Assembly (NCBI GenBank): GCA_025618425.1 | Contig: CM046849.1 | Coordinates: 29,569,821-29,633,820, forward strand | Direction of reading: 5' to 3' | Length of the DNA stretch: 64,000 bases | Source: Heliocidaris tuberculata | Lineage: Eukaryota; Echinodermata; Echinoidea; Camarodonta; Echinometridae | Part shown: in pieces, positions 31,611 through 43,720 of the stretch | Layout of the letters: the number at the start of each line of letters is the position of its first letter | Position numbering within the stretch: position 1 is the first letter of the stretch | The notes under the pieces: generated by a model | What the model saw: only the letters and a program-made list of their open reading frames with translations | What the model was told of the DNA's origin: nothing | Databases searched by the model: none | Made by a program: the position numbers and the translations under genes

Positions 31611-34600
31611 TGAATGAATGAATGATTTTATTCACCAACAATAACATTATGTGTACATGATTTGTCATACAGTAATACTGTTACAAGATTGAAACATATG
31701 ATAATAGCTGGTAAATGGGACCAGAAAATAGCACAAGTGCTAGTCGAGCCTGGCCCCTCTACAAAGTTTACATAGTAGATGATATTAATTCCATTACAAA
31801 CATAACAATTACAACAACTTACATAGATATCTTGGTGTTACATGTACATGTACATGCACATTTACATATTGAACAAAACATAATACTTATTGACTTAAAA
31901 GATGTTCTTTTAACGATTTCCTAAAACTGCTTCTGGATGATTTTAATTTAATATCGGTTGGTATTTTATTCCATAAATCACTTCCTAAAAAAGAAAGAGA
32001 AAATTGTCCTTGGGTAGTCCTTAATTTGGGTAAATGTACCTGTCGACCTGTTTTTTGTCTCGTTGAATAATTGTGTTGTATCGTATCACAATAATCTATC
32101 AAAGAGTGGGGTAAGTTATTATTACTCAGGTCATACATGAAGGTTCCTACACATAAATAGTGCATATCAAACACATTGAGGATCTTTAAATCTCGAAATA
32201 ATTGGCGAGTATGAGCTCGCCAGTGGCTAAATGTGATGGCACGTACTGCCATTTTTTGACTGCTAAATAAACAATTTAAGCTACTTTTGTATGTACTCCC
32301 CCATACCTCGATTCCATAGGTTAGATGTGGCTCTATGAATGCTTTATACAATAAGACTAATGTATATTGGGGTACAACATGTCGCAGGCGGAATAAAATT
32401 CCAACGCTTTTCCGTATACATGAATTGACAGCTCGAATATGATTGTGCCAAGTTAAATGTTTATCAATCGCTATCCCCACAAAAGTTGCTTCATCAACCT
32501 CTTCAATTACCTCTCCACCAATTTCTAGTCTACCAGATAGTGTGATTTTCCTCCTTCTGCTGCTAATTAACATAAATTTTGTCTTCAAAGAGTTGATGGT
32601 AAGCTTATTTGCAATGCACCATTCTTGTATTTTCTTTACATTGATATTTATTTCATTGGCATCAATTTCCTTTCGATTTGCTGGAAATGTGTGAAACAAG
32701 TTAGAATCGTCTGCAAATAGTCTGAAATTGAAAAAGTTAGAAACCGACGGTAAGTCATTGATATAAAGTAAAAACAGTGTTGGTCCTAAAACTGATCCCT
32801 GTTGGACACCGCATCTGATTTTCATTTTGCTGGAGACTATTTCTCCACATTGAACATATTGGTACCTGCGTTCTAGATAATCTTCAAACCATTTCAGTGG
32901 AAGACCCCGTATACCATAATGAGAGAGTTTCTGTATCAAGACCTTATGATTGATAGTATCAAAAGCTTTTTTAAAGTCAATAAAAATCCCGAGTGTAGCT
33001 CTACCCTCATCTATCGATTTTAAAATAGTGTTAGACAAGTTTATCAGTGATAATTTTGTACTATATTTTTGTCTAAATCCATATTGATGATGGTAAAAGG
33101 TATTGTTTGATTCTAAAAATTGTATCAGCCGGCCATTTGTTATTTTTTCAAAGACTTTACTCAACACTGGTAAGACCGAGATTGGTCTGTAATTCCCAGG
33201 TTCCTCTTTTGGTCCCTTTTTGTGAATAGGTGAAACTTTTGCTATTTTCATTTCATCTGGCATCCTCCCGCACTCTAAGGATAGATTAAAGATATATGCA
33301 AGGGCATGTGTTATGCAAGCAGCACCATCTCGTAATAGTCGTCCAGGTATATTGTCGTAACCACAAGCCTTTTTTATATCTAGATTTGAGAGATGATTCA
33401 AAACCTCAGCTTCAGTCACAGGCTTCCAAAATAAAGAATTATCAGCTTGTGCCCCTAAGTAAGTTCTATGCGATATACTTTCATGTGGTAAAGCATCCGC
33501 TAAGTTCGGACCAATATTTACAAAGAAATTATTGAATTCATTTACAATATCATACATAGATGTAATGAGTGTATTTCTTCCATTGACCCTTTTGATAAGC
33601 TTGTCTACCTCAGCGACTTGCGACATTTTTTTCTTTCCGACTAATAATTCATTAATGATACCCCATGTCTTACTAGTATTCCACCGGTTAACATGTAATA
33701 AATTGCTATAATATGTTCTCTTTGCATTCTTTAATACCGTAGTCAACACATTTCTATATTTCTTAAATTTTTTCACAACATCTTCATCGTGATTTGTCCT
33801 CAAGACTTTTGCGTACAACTTTTGTTTCTTTCGTATTGATTTAATTATCCCTGTCGTAATCCATGGTTTCCTTTTGATATCTTTCTTTTCCCCAATTCGT
33901 TTAGTTATCAGTGGTGCATGTTTATTACAAATATTAGAGAAAATTGTACAAAAACTAGAGTATGCAACATTCACATCGAGGCAACTAAATACCTCTTCCC
34001 AGTTCGAAACAGAAAGTTCTTCTCTAAACTGTTCAACATTGTATTTCCTATAGCACCGATAAGTAATTTTTTTCTGATTCGAGCATTCTTGGGTTATATT
34101 CTTGAAAACTACAAACACTGCAAAATGATCTGAAATGTCAGTTTGAATGACCCCTGAGTGACATTCAACAAAATCAATGTTTGAATAAATGTGGTCTAAT
34201 AATGTAGACGATTCTTTAGTCACTCTTGTCGGTGATTTAATTAATTGTCCTAGTCCCACACATTGCAGAGATGATGTGAAATCATCTACTATATCTTCTG
34301 TACTTAACATATTCACATTAAAATCACCGAGGAGTACACATTTATGTTTATCAATTTTGAGTTGTTCCAGTGTATCTAACAAACTGTTTCGGAACTCTTT
34401 AACATTTGTATTAGGTTTTCTATACAATACAGCAACGATTATTGTAAGTGCATTAGTTATGTTAACTTGTAACCATAGAGATTCTGCATGAATAATGTCA
34501 CAATTTAGGCGTGTGTACTTTAGGTGTGATTTGATATAAGCTCCAGCCCCTCCTCCTCTCACATCATTTTTTCGACAGTCTACCTCAAGAGTATAGCCTT

Positions 34601-34745
34601 GTAAATCTAAAAGAGAAGTACATGTATTAGTCACCTCCCAGACTTCTGATAAACCAATAATATCAAATTTAGTATTGATACAATCTTCATACACCAGTTT
34701 AAGGTCTGTTCTTATGTTCTTATTGTGTAGTGTCGAACAGCTCAT
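31611..34745 (-). mobile_element. CR1-like non-LTR retrotransposon, second family, slightly 5'-truncated
   Basis: Minus strand; the 3' end lies near 31611, where the reverse strand reads AATAAAATC followed by ATTC units. The 5' end is near 34745, inferred from where endonuclease similarity begins. The flanks (31483-31610 and 34745-34855) resemble two ends of a GGCGTCGCCAG-type GC-rich element, suggesting insertion into that older repeat. Sequence and tail differ from the element at 27.6 kb, so they are separate families. Confidence 0.8.
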
Positions 34746-34850
34746 ATCTGCGCCACCAGCACCACTGCCTGACATTGGAGTTGGTAAGTTTTGTCTTTTT
34801 TTTTTTCCAAAAGGCACCCCCCTTGAAAAAAGCTGGTGACGGCACTGCAT
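31887..34850 (-). CDS. Endonuclease and reverse transcriptase ORF2
   Basis: A single open frame, 988 codons from ATG 34850. Endonuclease landmarks are FDIIGLSEVW, RGGGAGAYI, GDFNVN and SDHFAVF. RT landmarks are NYRPISVL, IDFKKAFDTINH, GVQQGSVLGP and FADD (32703-32717, reverse). The YxDD box reads FADD, as in many CR1/jockey elements. About 35 N-terminal residues come from flanking repeat DNA. The endonuclease seems to start just after its first catalytic Asn, so the element is probably inactive as an enzyme source unless the real start lies elsewhere. No ORF1 is present upstream. The intact frame shows a young copy. Confidence 0.86.
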   Translation of the reverse strand: MQCRHQLFSRGVPFGKKKRQNLPTPMSGSGAGGADMSCSTLHNKNIRTDLKLVYEDCINTKFDIIGLSEVWEVTNTCTSLLDLQGYTLEVDCRKNDVRGGGAGAYIKSHLKYTRLNCDIIHAESLWLQVNITNALTIIVAVLYRKPNTNVKEFRNSLLDTLEQLKIDKHKCVLLGDFNVNMLSTEDIVDDFTSSLQCVGLGQLIKSPTRVTKESSTLLDHIYSNIDFVECHSGVIQTDISDHFAVFVVFKNITQECSNQKKITYRCYRKYNVEQFREELSVSNWEEVFSCLDVNVAYSSFCTIFSNICNKHAPLITKRIGEKKDIKRKPWITTGIIKSIRKKQKLYAKVLRTNHDEDVVKKFKKYRNVLTTVLKNAKRTYYSNLLHVNRWNTSKTWGIINELLVGKKKMSQVAEVDKLIKRVNGRNTLITSMYDIVNEFNNFFVNIGPNLADALPHESISHRTYLGAQADNSLFWKPVTEAEVLNHLSNLDIKKACGYDNIPGRLLRDGAACITHALAYIFNLSLECGRMPDEMKIAKVSPIHKKGPKEEPGNYRPISVLPVLSKVFEKITNGRLIQFLESNNTFYHHQYGFRQKYSTKLSLINLSNTILKSIDEGRATLGIFIDFKKAFDTINHKVLIQKLSHYGIRGLPLKWFEDYLERRYQYVQCGEIVSSKMKIRCGVQQGSVLGPTLFLLYINDLPSVSNFFNFRLFADDSNLFHTFPANRKEIDANEININVKKIQEWCIANKLTINSLKTKFMLISSRRRKITLSGRLEIGGEVIEEVDEATFVGIAIDKHLTWHNHIRAVNSCIRKSVGILFRLRHVVPQYTLVLLYKAFIEPHLTYGIEVWGSTYKSSLNCLFSSQKMAVRAITFSHWRAHTRQLFRDLKILNVFDMHYLCVGTFMYDLSNNNLPHSLIDYCDTIQHNYSTRQKTGRQVHLPKLRTTQGQFSLSFLGSDLWNKIPTDIKLKSSRSSFRKSLKEHLLSQ

Positions 34851-35720
34851 GTGCAATGCACAAAATAAAACAACACATATATATTATAATACGATTAAAG
34901 AAAAAAAAATTCTGGTGAAACTTGTAAGACGTAGATCCCTACATTGAAAATGAACATATATTTGCAAGCGATAATTTTCATTATGTTGTCGAAAATTGAA
35001 GTTTTTCACGAGTATATGTATAATCATGTATATGTATGTGTATAATTCTGCTAAAAGTCAAGGTCAGTATGGTATTATGACGTCAGACATGTATCTAGGC
35101 CTAAAGGCAATACAAAGAGTCATTTTGAAAGAAATTGCACTTATCACATACAAATTTCTGGACTATGAAAATCCCGAAGGTTACTGAGACTTCGACTGCC
35201 ATACTCGGTTTCAGAACGCTAGGACTCGGAGTCAAACTGAGATGATTAGGAAACTCAACTACATTGAATTGAACTTGAGAAATTTCCAATATTCGGGCAA
35301 CCATCATCGTTTTTAGCTTTGTTCATTTTGACAACAAAAATGTATTTTCACTTTAATATAAAGTGAAAATTTAACTCTCTCTCTCGATTTTTTTTTTAAA
35401 AATGTGATATTCTGGAAAGTAACTTCAGCAGCTCGCACCCCCTGACGTTTTACGATACGAGTACACCTTTGGACACTGAGCCTGAGTGGGTTGGATTTTA
35501 GATATTGTACCAAAACCACAACTGTCTGAAAAGTTTCGAAAGCAACCATTTTTTGTGCTAGTCAGAGATTTTTTTTTTCTGTAAACGTCTTCCAAAAAAA
35601 AAAAAAAATACTTGTAACAAATTTTGGACTTGTACCCCTCCTCCTGTGAAAATGTGATACCGATTTATGAAATTATTTTTTCGGGGGGAGGGGTGTGGCA
35701 GCACATGATGCAATCTTTGC

Positions 35721-35750
35721 TCCCCCCCCCCCCCCCCCCCCCCCCCCCCC
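35721..35750 (+). repeat. C29 homopolymer
   Basis: An uninterrupted run of 29 C, the longest in the window, next to piggyBac-like MITE E. Confidence 0.9.
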
Positions 35751-35762
35751 GTCAGAAAACTT

Positions 35763-36176
35763 TTAACCCTTTCGAGACAATTGACCACATTTTGTGGTTT
35801 GGCTCAATAACTTTTGATTCAGAGCTCTAAAAATATACCAGATGGATGAGAGATGAAGGAGCAAAATTTCCGCGCACACTATGTCCATTTTTGTTGCATG
35901 ACCATATTACGTTTGATGCCAGGAACTTTGAAAATGAGAATAAGAAGCTTTAAAATCTTTAAATTGGCAACACAGTGAGAGGTTCAAATCATTTTTTAAA
36001 ATCAAAATTGGCAATTTTTTCAACTTTTCGACAAAATTAATAACCATGTATTAATTTTTTCGAAGACATTACACCTTATTAGAACCATGTAGCACTAAAA
36101 GGAAAATATTATTGTTGCAAATTTGAAGAACAAAATGTGATGAATTTAATTTAATTTAATTCCTGAAAGGGTTTAA
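35763..36176 (+). mobile_element. piggyBac-like MITE, copy E
   Basis: 414 bp with TTAA at both ends. The right terminal region has an expanded TTAAT/TTTAAT stretch and the end reads GGGTTTAA, so it is slightly degraded. Confidence 0.85.
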
Positions 36177-37910
36177 CTACCACTGCACAGTTTAACCGGG
36201 ACTTGGCCTTTCACCTACTTCATTGGACCTTCCTGTATTACTCATCTCCTTTCTTCAATACCTTAGTGCGCGGTTTAATCTCCACTCTTAAAATATAGAC
36301 TTCTTGATTAAATCTGCATCAAGTTGGAACTTGCTCTTCCTCCTCACCCAGGGGGTATTTTCCTTTGAAAATTAAGAACACACCTCCATCAATAAATGAG
36401 GATGAAATTATGATTATTACTCGAATCGGAACTGTTGCGTTACTCGTATAACCGCCGAGCAACGCTGCTCGCGACCCAAATGTTTTTACTCACAATGCCC
36501 GCCGGTTGTACGACGCATTTTATTCTTCATTAAACGGGGTAATTTTAGGAGCAAATATTATGACGTTGATTAGAAGCTTAACTTGCCATATAGTGTAGTT
36601 GTTCCGTTTACCATCAAAATATTGGGCCGTTGGTCCCGATTAAGACCAAAAATTTGCAGGTGGTTTATTATAGCGAACTAAACTTTTCAACAATGACATT
36701 TACTATACCGTAAAATTGCAAAGTATGCTTTCAAAATATTTAGAAAGTAGAGCGGGTTCATTTCACTTGTAGGTCATTGCAACAGCCTCTACGGAACATG
36801 ATGAAGATAGTTTGAGAGACAACTTTAATATGGAAAATAAAGCCTACATTCTAGCGGCTACGAAAAGTCACTGATGCAAAATGTACACCCAACTTGAAGT
36901 CTTTTCTTAGATACCAAAAGTGGAAAGGTAACACAGACCAGCAACTTAAGTGACATAGGCCTATTTAGATAGTTTGCAGTTGGCCTGCATCAAGAAAATA
37001 TCTTTTTTTTAATCAGTTGGATAATCTAGCCCGATATATTCCCATCTGTCTTCTTGTTGTTTCTTTTTCGTTTTCTTTCCATTCATCTCTCTTTTTTTCT
37101 TTCTTTCAGTCACCATATGATCTCTCAATATAGCTCTTTCATGTCAGTTTATCTGTTTACGGGCAATTATTACTCTTCCGGTTCTCTTTTTTTTGTGGGA
37201 GTGGGGTGGGCCGGGCAATATGTTACCTTATCATGTTAGGAGAGAATCAAGATTTTGTTAATAATCAATCTTGTTTTGATAATTGATATTCATTATGTTT
37301 AACAAAAATGATGGTCAGTTATGATTGCCCTTCATGTTATTTTGTCATAAACATCACTTGCTCTTACGCATGTATTTTATTTTTTCCGAGAATAATGACT
37401 ACATGAAATTCCTGTAGCTAACCTGACCTTGGTATGTGCCCACATACGATCGGCAACAATCCTCCTACATGAGTCCACCCCCGTGCTGACTGGATTATGC
37501 AAATGAATATAACACCATTTGAAAGAAAAACTCGCTACATTTTTTACCTTAACAATGCGCCTCTCCACACATGATACAAAAATATTGATATAACGCGCAT
37601 GACGTTTAAGAGACTGTTACCCCATTTCACATTCGGGAGCGGCTTAACATAACGCAGCGGCAAGTTATATGCCTTTGTCTGAGACGTGTTGTACCATTCA
37701 ACTTGCACCCCAGGAGTGACCCTGTACGCCCTTTTGTTGTGCGATGTCGGAGCGCAGGCCTCACGCTTCGGAGGTCATGGGGTAGGGTGCAGAACGGAGA
37801 TGGGCGAATGGATGCGGGCGTGGATGAAGTGAGTTTCGATATTTTACGACTACGATGATAGTGATCTTTCTTATAGGGAATCTTTTCTTTTTAACTGAAT
37901 AAATAGAGTA

Positions 37911-37957
<47 letters not shown>

Positions 37958-39600
37958 AAGAAAGACAGAGAGGGAAATAGAAAGGAGGAGGGACTAGGGC
38001 AGATAAAGCATATTAAGACAGAGAGGTAGAAACGTGGAGTTTACTGACACGGAGAGTGTATAAAAATCGCTAGGAAGGGAGAGACAGAGAGAGAGAGACA
38101 GAGAGAGAGAGAGAGAAAGAGAGGGGAGACAGAGAGAAAGAGGGAGAAAAATAAAGAGAGAGAGAGAGAGAGAGAGAGTAGGAGGAAAAGCGGGGGGGGG
38201 GGGGAGAGAGCGAGAGACCGCAATAAGAGGAGAAAAGAAAATTTGAAAAATCGGTCAGCCACATCAATCTATAGAGATCAATTAATTTCATTTAATAATC
38301 CAAGACACAAATTACGAAGAAAACGATCAGCAAATTATAAAAGACTTGCGGTTTTGTCATTGAATAGGGTAACAAGGCAAAGGTGAACCACTGCCATCAG
38401 TGCCATGGTTTCTACACATTCTGCGGTTTTTTAAATCGTTTTTATTTAATCCCTTCTCTCCCCTTCCTCGTAAACTGGAGCAGTGTGCTGTCAATGGAAA
38501 AAGAGGCGAGATAAACTAGAAAAGAACGAGAGAGGGAGGCATTGCTGGGGGCTATGAGGGATAAATACATGTTCATGACCACAAGACATTGTCAATCCGG
38601 CGACGAGGAGAGAAAAAAAATATACTTGTGCTTTTTGACATGAAAAAGGGCCAATGAAATTAATCTTCAAATTGCTTCATCAGTGTACACGTATGAATAT
38701 TATTGCTGCAGTTTTATATGAGAATGTATTTAATCTAAGGTGAGTCCTGCAGTAATAAATCTGCCGAACAAAATCGTAAAATCTCTCATTCCATGATAAA
38801 CCTTTAGTTCATGGGTTTATGATTTTTCAGTCTTCGGAGCATTATATCACGAGCTAATATTTGTTTGCATATACGCAACGAATTTTTATAACTTTACAAA
38901 TATATTCACAAGTTCCAAGGTCTACGGTTTTCCAAGGTCTACGGTTTCCCAAGAATCTAGTTATTGTCATTGCGTTGGGAAAGTTTGAAATTTATTATCC
39001 ATTGGGTGTCAGACTGCATTTTCAAAAATGTCAATCTCTGTCCTTGAATGGATGTGTCTGATTTATTTTTGATTGCACAGTATAGGAATTCTGGCTTCAT
39101 ATAATAGTTTCTACCTAAATTATGGCTGTATTGTACATTTAATCAGCTAAAGAACTCCTTATAAGTCATGTTTGTTTTATCAAAATTTTATGTAGGGGTT
39201 TGATTCCACACAGGTTTTGTTTTGTTGTTGTTGGTTTTTTTTTGTTGGGGAGTAACAACTTTTCGAGGAAATGTGGGATAAGGAGTTCAGTTCTAACTTT
39301 TATGCCGGATTTAAAAATGTAGACATTGATGAAGAAAATATAGCCAAGGATAAACTTCCAGCTTCATGTAATCAACAAGAGAACACAATCTTTGTGATAA
39401 TCATAATACTACGGAATGATGATATAAATGATGATAGTGATGATATAAGTCTCTTCATGTTCAGCTCTCATATCTGTCACTCAATGACGCTTTTGGCACT
39501 CAAATAATCTTTCTTTGGCGTTAGCCCCCCCCCCCCTTGTCACTAAGACGCGGAAGGTAATCAATGATTCTACAAGGTATTCATTTACTACACCTGTGCC

Positions 39601-39676
<76 letters not shown>
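39601..39676 (+). repeat. GA microsatellite
   Basis: About 38 GA units with one AA interruption. Arg/Glu and Leu/Ser frames over it are artefacts. Confidence 0.9.
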
Positions 39677-39679
<3 letters not shown>

Positions 39680-39715
39680 TGCCCAATTAAAGATGGGCTG
39701 TATCCACTCTTTTCT

Positions 39716-39770
39716 TTCTTCTTCTTCTTCTTCTTCTTCTTCTTCTTCTTCTTCTTCTTCTTCTTCTTCT
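39716..39770 (+). repeat. TTC microsatellite
   Basis: About 18 TTC units. Poly-Ser (plus) and poly-Glu (minus) frames are artefacts. Confidence 0.9.
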
Positions 39771-40116
39771 TCCCCCTTTTTCTTTTTCTTCTTTATTTCT
39801 TTTGATTTATGGACTGTCACCATTTCTATTTTTTTCAAACAGGGGTCTATGAAATACAAGCTATGCTTATTTCATAGACCCATCGACTTATGTTTCCTTT
39901 ACAATTACAATGTTTACATTATACCAGTTATCGCTTTATCAGTGTAAACCATAACCAAGTCTGAATGATGCTCTGTTATATATGTATATATATCTATGTA
40001 TATGTACTGTTTAGAAAATTGTAAAAGATACATGTTTGTGGAAATCAATAAACTTTGAAACTTGGGGCGTATGTACATGTATAAGTTTGATTTTTAGAGA
40101 AAGTATGATTTTGATT

Positions 40117-40501
40117 TTTGTGTACGTGTGGAGGCGAATAGGCTCAGTTGGTAAAGTGTCTGCCTGTCGAACCAAAGATCGTGGATTCGAATCCACCCAT
40201 GGGGGGGGGGATGACTGAAGCCTGCGATGTGTGCTAACGTGCCTCTCCCCTGTATCACAGACGGAGGCTATGTTATAGTGGAAAACACTCCGTTCCTCGG
40301 ATAGGACGTTAACTTGAGGCCCCTTGTCGAGGATAGCCACCACCTTTCCAAGTTAAGATCTCACTGCACCATTCGAAGAAGAGTAGGGGGAACACCGGTG
40401 TAGTCTAATCAATATAGGGAGGAGAGACCTGTGGGTTACAGTGATTCTGTTCGTTTTTCCCCTCCCGGGCATGGTGACGCCAAATACTTAATAATAATAA
40501 C
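40117..40501 (+). mobile_element. tRNA-derived SINE with perfect target duplication
   Basis: A tRNA-like head (about 40131-40205) has A box TAGGCTCAGTTGG and B box GGATTCGAATCC. The body includes CGGATAGGACGTTAA and GAGGCCCC words known from marine-invertebrate SINEs, and an AAT-repeat tail. The 15-bp duplication AGTATGATTTTGATT is exact at 40102-40116 and 40502-40516. It depends on a non-LTR element for movement; which one is unknown. Confidence 0.88.
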
Positions 40502-40516
40502 AGTATGATTTTGATT

Positions 40517-41900
40517 CTTTGCGTCTGTATAAGAGTTCTCCCCGACCAGCCGGGAAGCGAACAGGTTATGCCTTGTGTTTTACTGATCAGGGAAGTATAG
40601 TAGAATACTTCCATTGTTGCAAAAATTTTGCTCTTTCTCTCTTCGTCCGTCAACCTATGAATGTGGTCTGCATAATTGTATCGTTGTATAATCAACAAGA
40701 AAATACGGGAAAAACTTAATCTCTGTCATTTTAATATCAGAGAAAACATCCACAGTAATTGTTTTATCTTCAAAAGATTCCCCTGTCCCGCTGAAGATAA
40801 TTATTTGCTATCTTTAACCTTAGTGAGGTTTTGTGTTTGATTTTCATATCGTTTTGAACCATATGGCAATAATAAGATGAGTTAAAAAAAAAAAAATTTT
40901 CAATAACTTTCAACTTTTCAGGACAGTACTGTTTCTGTGTGTATGTAGATCGTTTTGCTCTTGTCATCTTAACAAATTCGTTCATACTAACCTACTTCTG
41001 AATCACATGGCGAAATTTAATATCAAAACAAGCGCATCGTAGTAAAGTGATAGCTAGAGAGTGCTGGGTCTCGTATTAATTCATTGATTATTTTTAATCG
41101 ATTTAAGCTCTTTTATTACTCAGACGAGCACAAGGATATGTATATATTTTTTTAATTCATAAAATAACATTTACAAAGACGGATGTAATAAAATAAAAAC
41201 GGGACTTTAAAGCCTAAATGGCATATCCAATTTGCAGTATCCTCAACGAATTTTTATTCTGTTAATAATTTTTTCTGATACCAAATGAAATGAAAGGATG
41301 AATACAAGAAAGTTTCCAATGAGAGGAAGACAAGTTGACCAGAATCTTTGCTCTAAAACTCGCACATAATTGCAAATTCGTTAGAAATTCGAACCACGGT
41401 GAAATAATGTTATTTTAAAAACATAGAAGAATCCATGCTAGTGCCCCCTTGCCCAGATATACTCATATAAGGTGTATTAACACCTGGGACACTACATGGC
41501 TAATATGATATGAAGTGCGATTTCTTGCTCCATAAACTGTACATTTTCCTCTTCAAAAGCTCTAGATTGGATTTAGATAAAAAAATAAATTCATGTTTTT
41601 ATACAAGGTTTTGTCTTTGAAGGACAAACAATAAGAAAAACAGAAGACTCCTGCACGGCGGCATTATTGCGTACGACTATGCTTACATACAGCGTTAACA
41701 TAGCGCGGCTAATATGAGCGTGTTAGCCACCCATTCTCACAGGGACGTAATGTGTCCTTCTGTGTGTGTACGAAACAATAGAAAGTGAACGATACACACA
41801 ATGCAAAATCATGGGAAAATGACATTTTCAGCTATAATTTAAGTTTGATTGCGAAAAAATTGCAACAAAGAATAGCAAGGAGACGACAAGCATAAGTTAG
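40517..41900. other. Intergenic, no gene seen
   Basis: AT-rich unique-looking sequence without a supported feature. Confidence 0.55.
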
Positions 41901-43720
41901 AGGAAGCAGTGGTGTTTTTGAGTGTCGATTAGAGCTATATGGTCAGTTGTGCGCTCATAATGTACACTTTTGTTATGCTCCGAAGGACAATACAAGCTGC
42001 CTGTGTTGAATGCGGACTGTATTTCGGCATTTCGCGTCGCGAGCAGGCGATTTTGTTGCGTCTTTGAGCAAAGTTTTGGCTTCGCGCTCTTCGAAATTTC
42101 CTTCTCTGATTCGCGTGTCTTTTGCGCCTTGATTCCGCTATCTTTCCTACGCATAGTATGATATGTAGGCTTCATAATTACGGTGTCATTATAAATGGGG
42201 CGTGTTTTGTATAGGAAAAGGCGGCAGGGTGACGAAAAGTTCTCGGCATGGACAGTGCGACCAAAGTTTTTGCGGCGCGCGCTTTTTGCGTCGCGACACC
42301 TGTGGCTGAAATACGCCTAGCAGGTGGGGTGATAATACTTTGGACTTTGTCAAAGCTGGAAAAGTAAAGAAACGTGTCTGGGCTTGGATTGTTTGCCTAT
42401 AACACGCGTCTATCAACGGGGTAGGATGGGCCTTCTACTCACCGAGTGTTAGGGAAAGACCGCGCCACGCTGACGACTGATGATAAGATGCTATGCACCT
42501 GTACTGAGCGATGCACCTCACACTTCGTTCTCGTTCGAGAGTTCACGCTGGCTATCATTTATGATAATTACGCACTCTGCCCCCACCGCGTACCTCATTT
42601 AAATATTCATCCCGCAAGTCATTCAGATTGAGATGGGTTCCAAGATTGACGCATCCCTATCTCTATCTCGCGTGATGATTCGCTGAAACTTTGAGGGAAA
42701 TTTCAAAGAAGATAGAAGATTCATTCACTTGTATTTTTCATGGAAACATCTGCTTTTAGGGTCCACGATTTAGTATGGAAAAGTGGCAAGACTCTCTTGT
42801 TCTTTGTTCTAAACGTAGTTCATTGTCAGTGGGAGAGAAGGAGACGAGGCCTAGGGTAAGAACGAGACATGACCGTCTCCTTCCCCCTCTCCTCGCCCGG
42901 CCCTTCACCAGCCAATCACTGCCGAGTGTCATTAGCTAGAGCTACCGCGGATTGGAGGTATAATAATGATTAGCTCGCTGGCAGGTGATGGGGAGGACTT
43001 TTTGGCACCGATGTTTTTCAATTCAAGTGTGTCAAGTGCGGTAACAATGCGAGTGGAGGCCGGTACGGGTGGCGGGCAGCAGGCTCGCTCCTTCCCCCGA
43101 CCTGTCGTGTGTCTCCACTGGCTTTACCTCCTAACAAAGGCGCCTTCTGTCTCACCCTCTGTTTACTTCAAAGGCTTACAGGAAACCTAGACCAATGGAA
43201 AAGTGTGTTTTTATGGGCCAGACGTCATCACGAGCTGTGCATACATTGTCAAAGGACAATGGTGGAAGGGGGTAAGGGGAAGGGCAAGGCTTGATGTAGG
43301 GACCTGTTAGCTGGGGACATTGTTAGTAGAGGGGGGGCTAAGGGATGGAGACTTCGCCCGGCCAGCTGCCCCGCCGTGCCCGACTCTTTACGTCTCTCGT
43401 TCTCTTTCCTCGCCTTTCCATTTTAAAATCACTCCTCCCCAGGTGCACATCTTTGCAGTTAAACATACACAATTTATCAGGAGGGTGTCTGAGGCCGGGG
43501 CTAGCCCTGAGCGCGGCATGCCTGATGGGGGTAAGAGAAGGGGTAGTCAATGTCTGGCGGGGGTTGATCTGAGATCGGCAATGGGGGCGACGTTGACCCC
43601 ATGCCGGTCAAAGAGAGTACCACCTGTTACGACTGAACTTGATTTAATCGACTGACGTCTTCAGTTAGCACCAACCAGCGCTTCACATCAGCAGGTGCTT
43701 CATTCAAACCCTAGAAATGA
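41901..43720. promoter_or_regulatory. CpG-rich, non-coding candidate regulatory stretch
   Basis: Higher GC and CpG than the flanks. It has CCAAT words (inverted at 42952, direct near 43191), a CRE-like GACGTCAT (43221), and the palindrome CATTGTC-AAAG-GACAATG (43244-43261). No frame in it is recognisable. Its role as promoter or enhancer is inferred from composition and motifs only. Confidence 0.3.

Larger units (their letters stand above)
36177..40101. other. Intergenic, no gene seen
   Basis: Moderately GC-rich patches (36420-36560, 37620-37830), GA tracts (37915-37955, 38080-38182, 39601-39676) and a TTC array (39716-39770). No exon is supported on either strand. Confidence 0.6.

Noticed and set aside
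39564..39947. Frames with poly Arg-Glu, poly-Ser or poly-Glu
   Set aside because: They translate the GA and TTC microsatellites.
40131..40205. Functional tRNA gene
   Set aside because: A and B boxes are present, but the region continues into a SINE body with target duplications and lacks a clean acceptor stem.
42966..43190. 74-codon frame in the CpG-rich stretch
   Set aside because: No recognisable motif. The high GC alone lengthens chance frames here.
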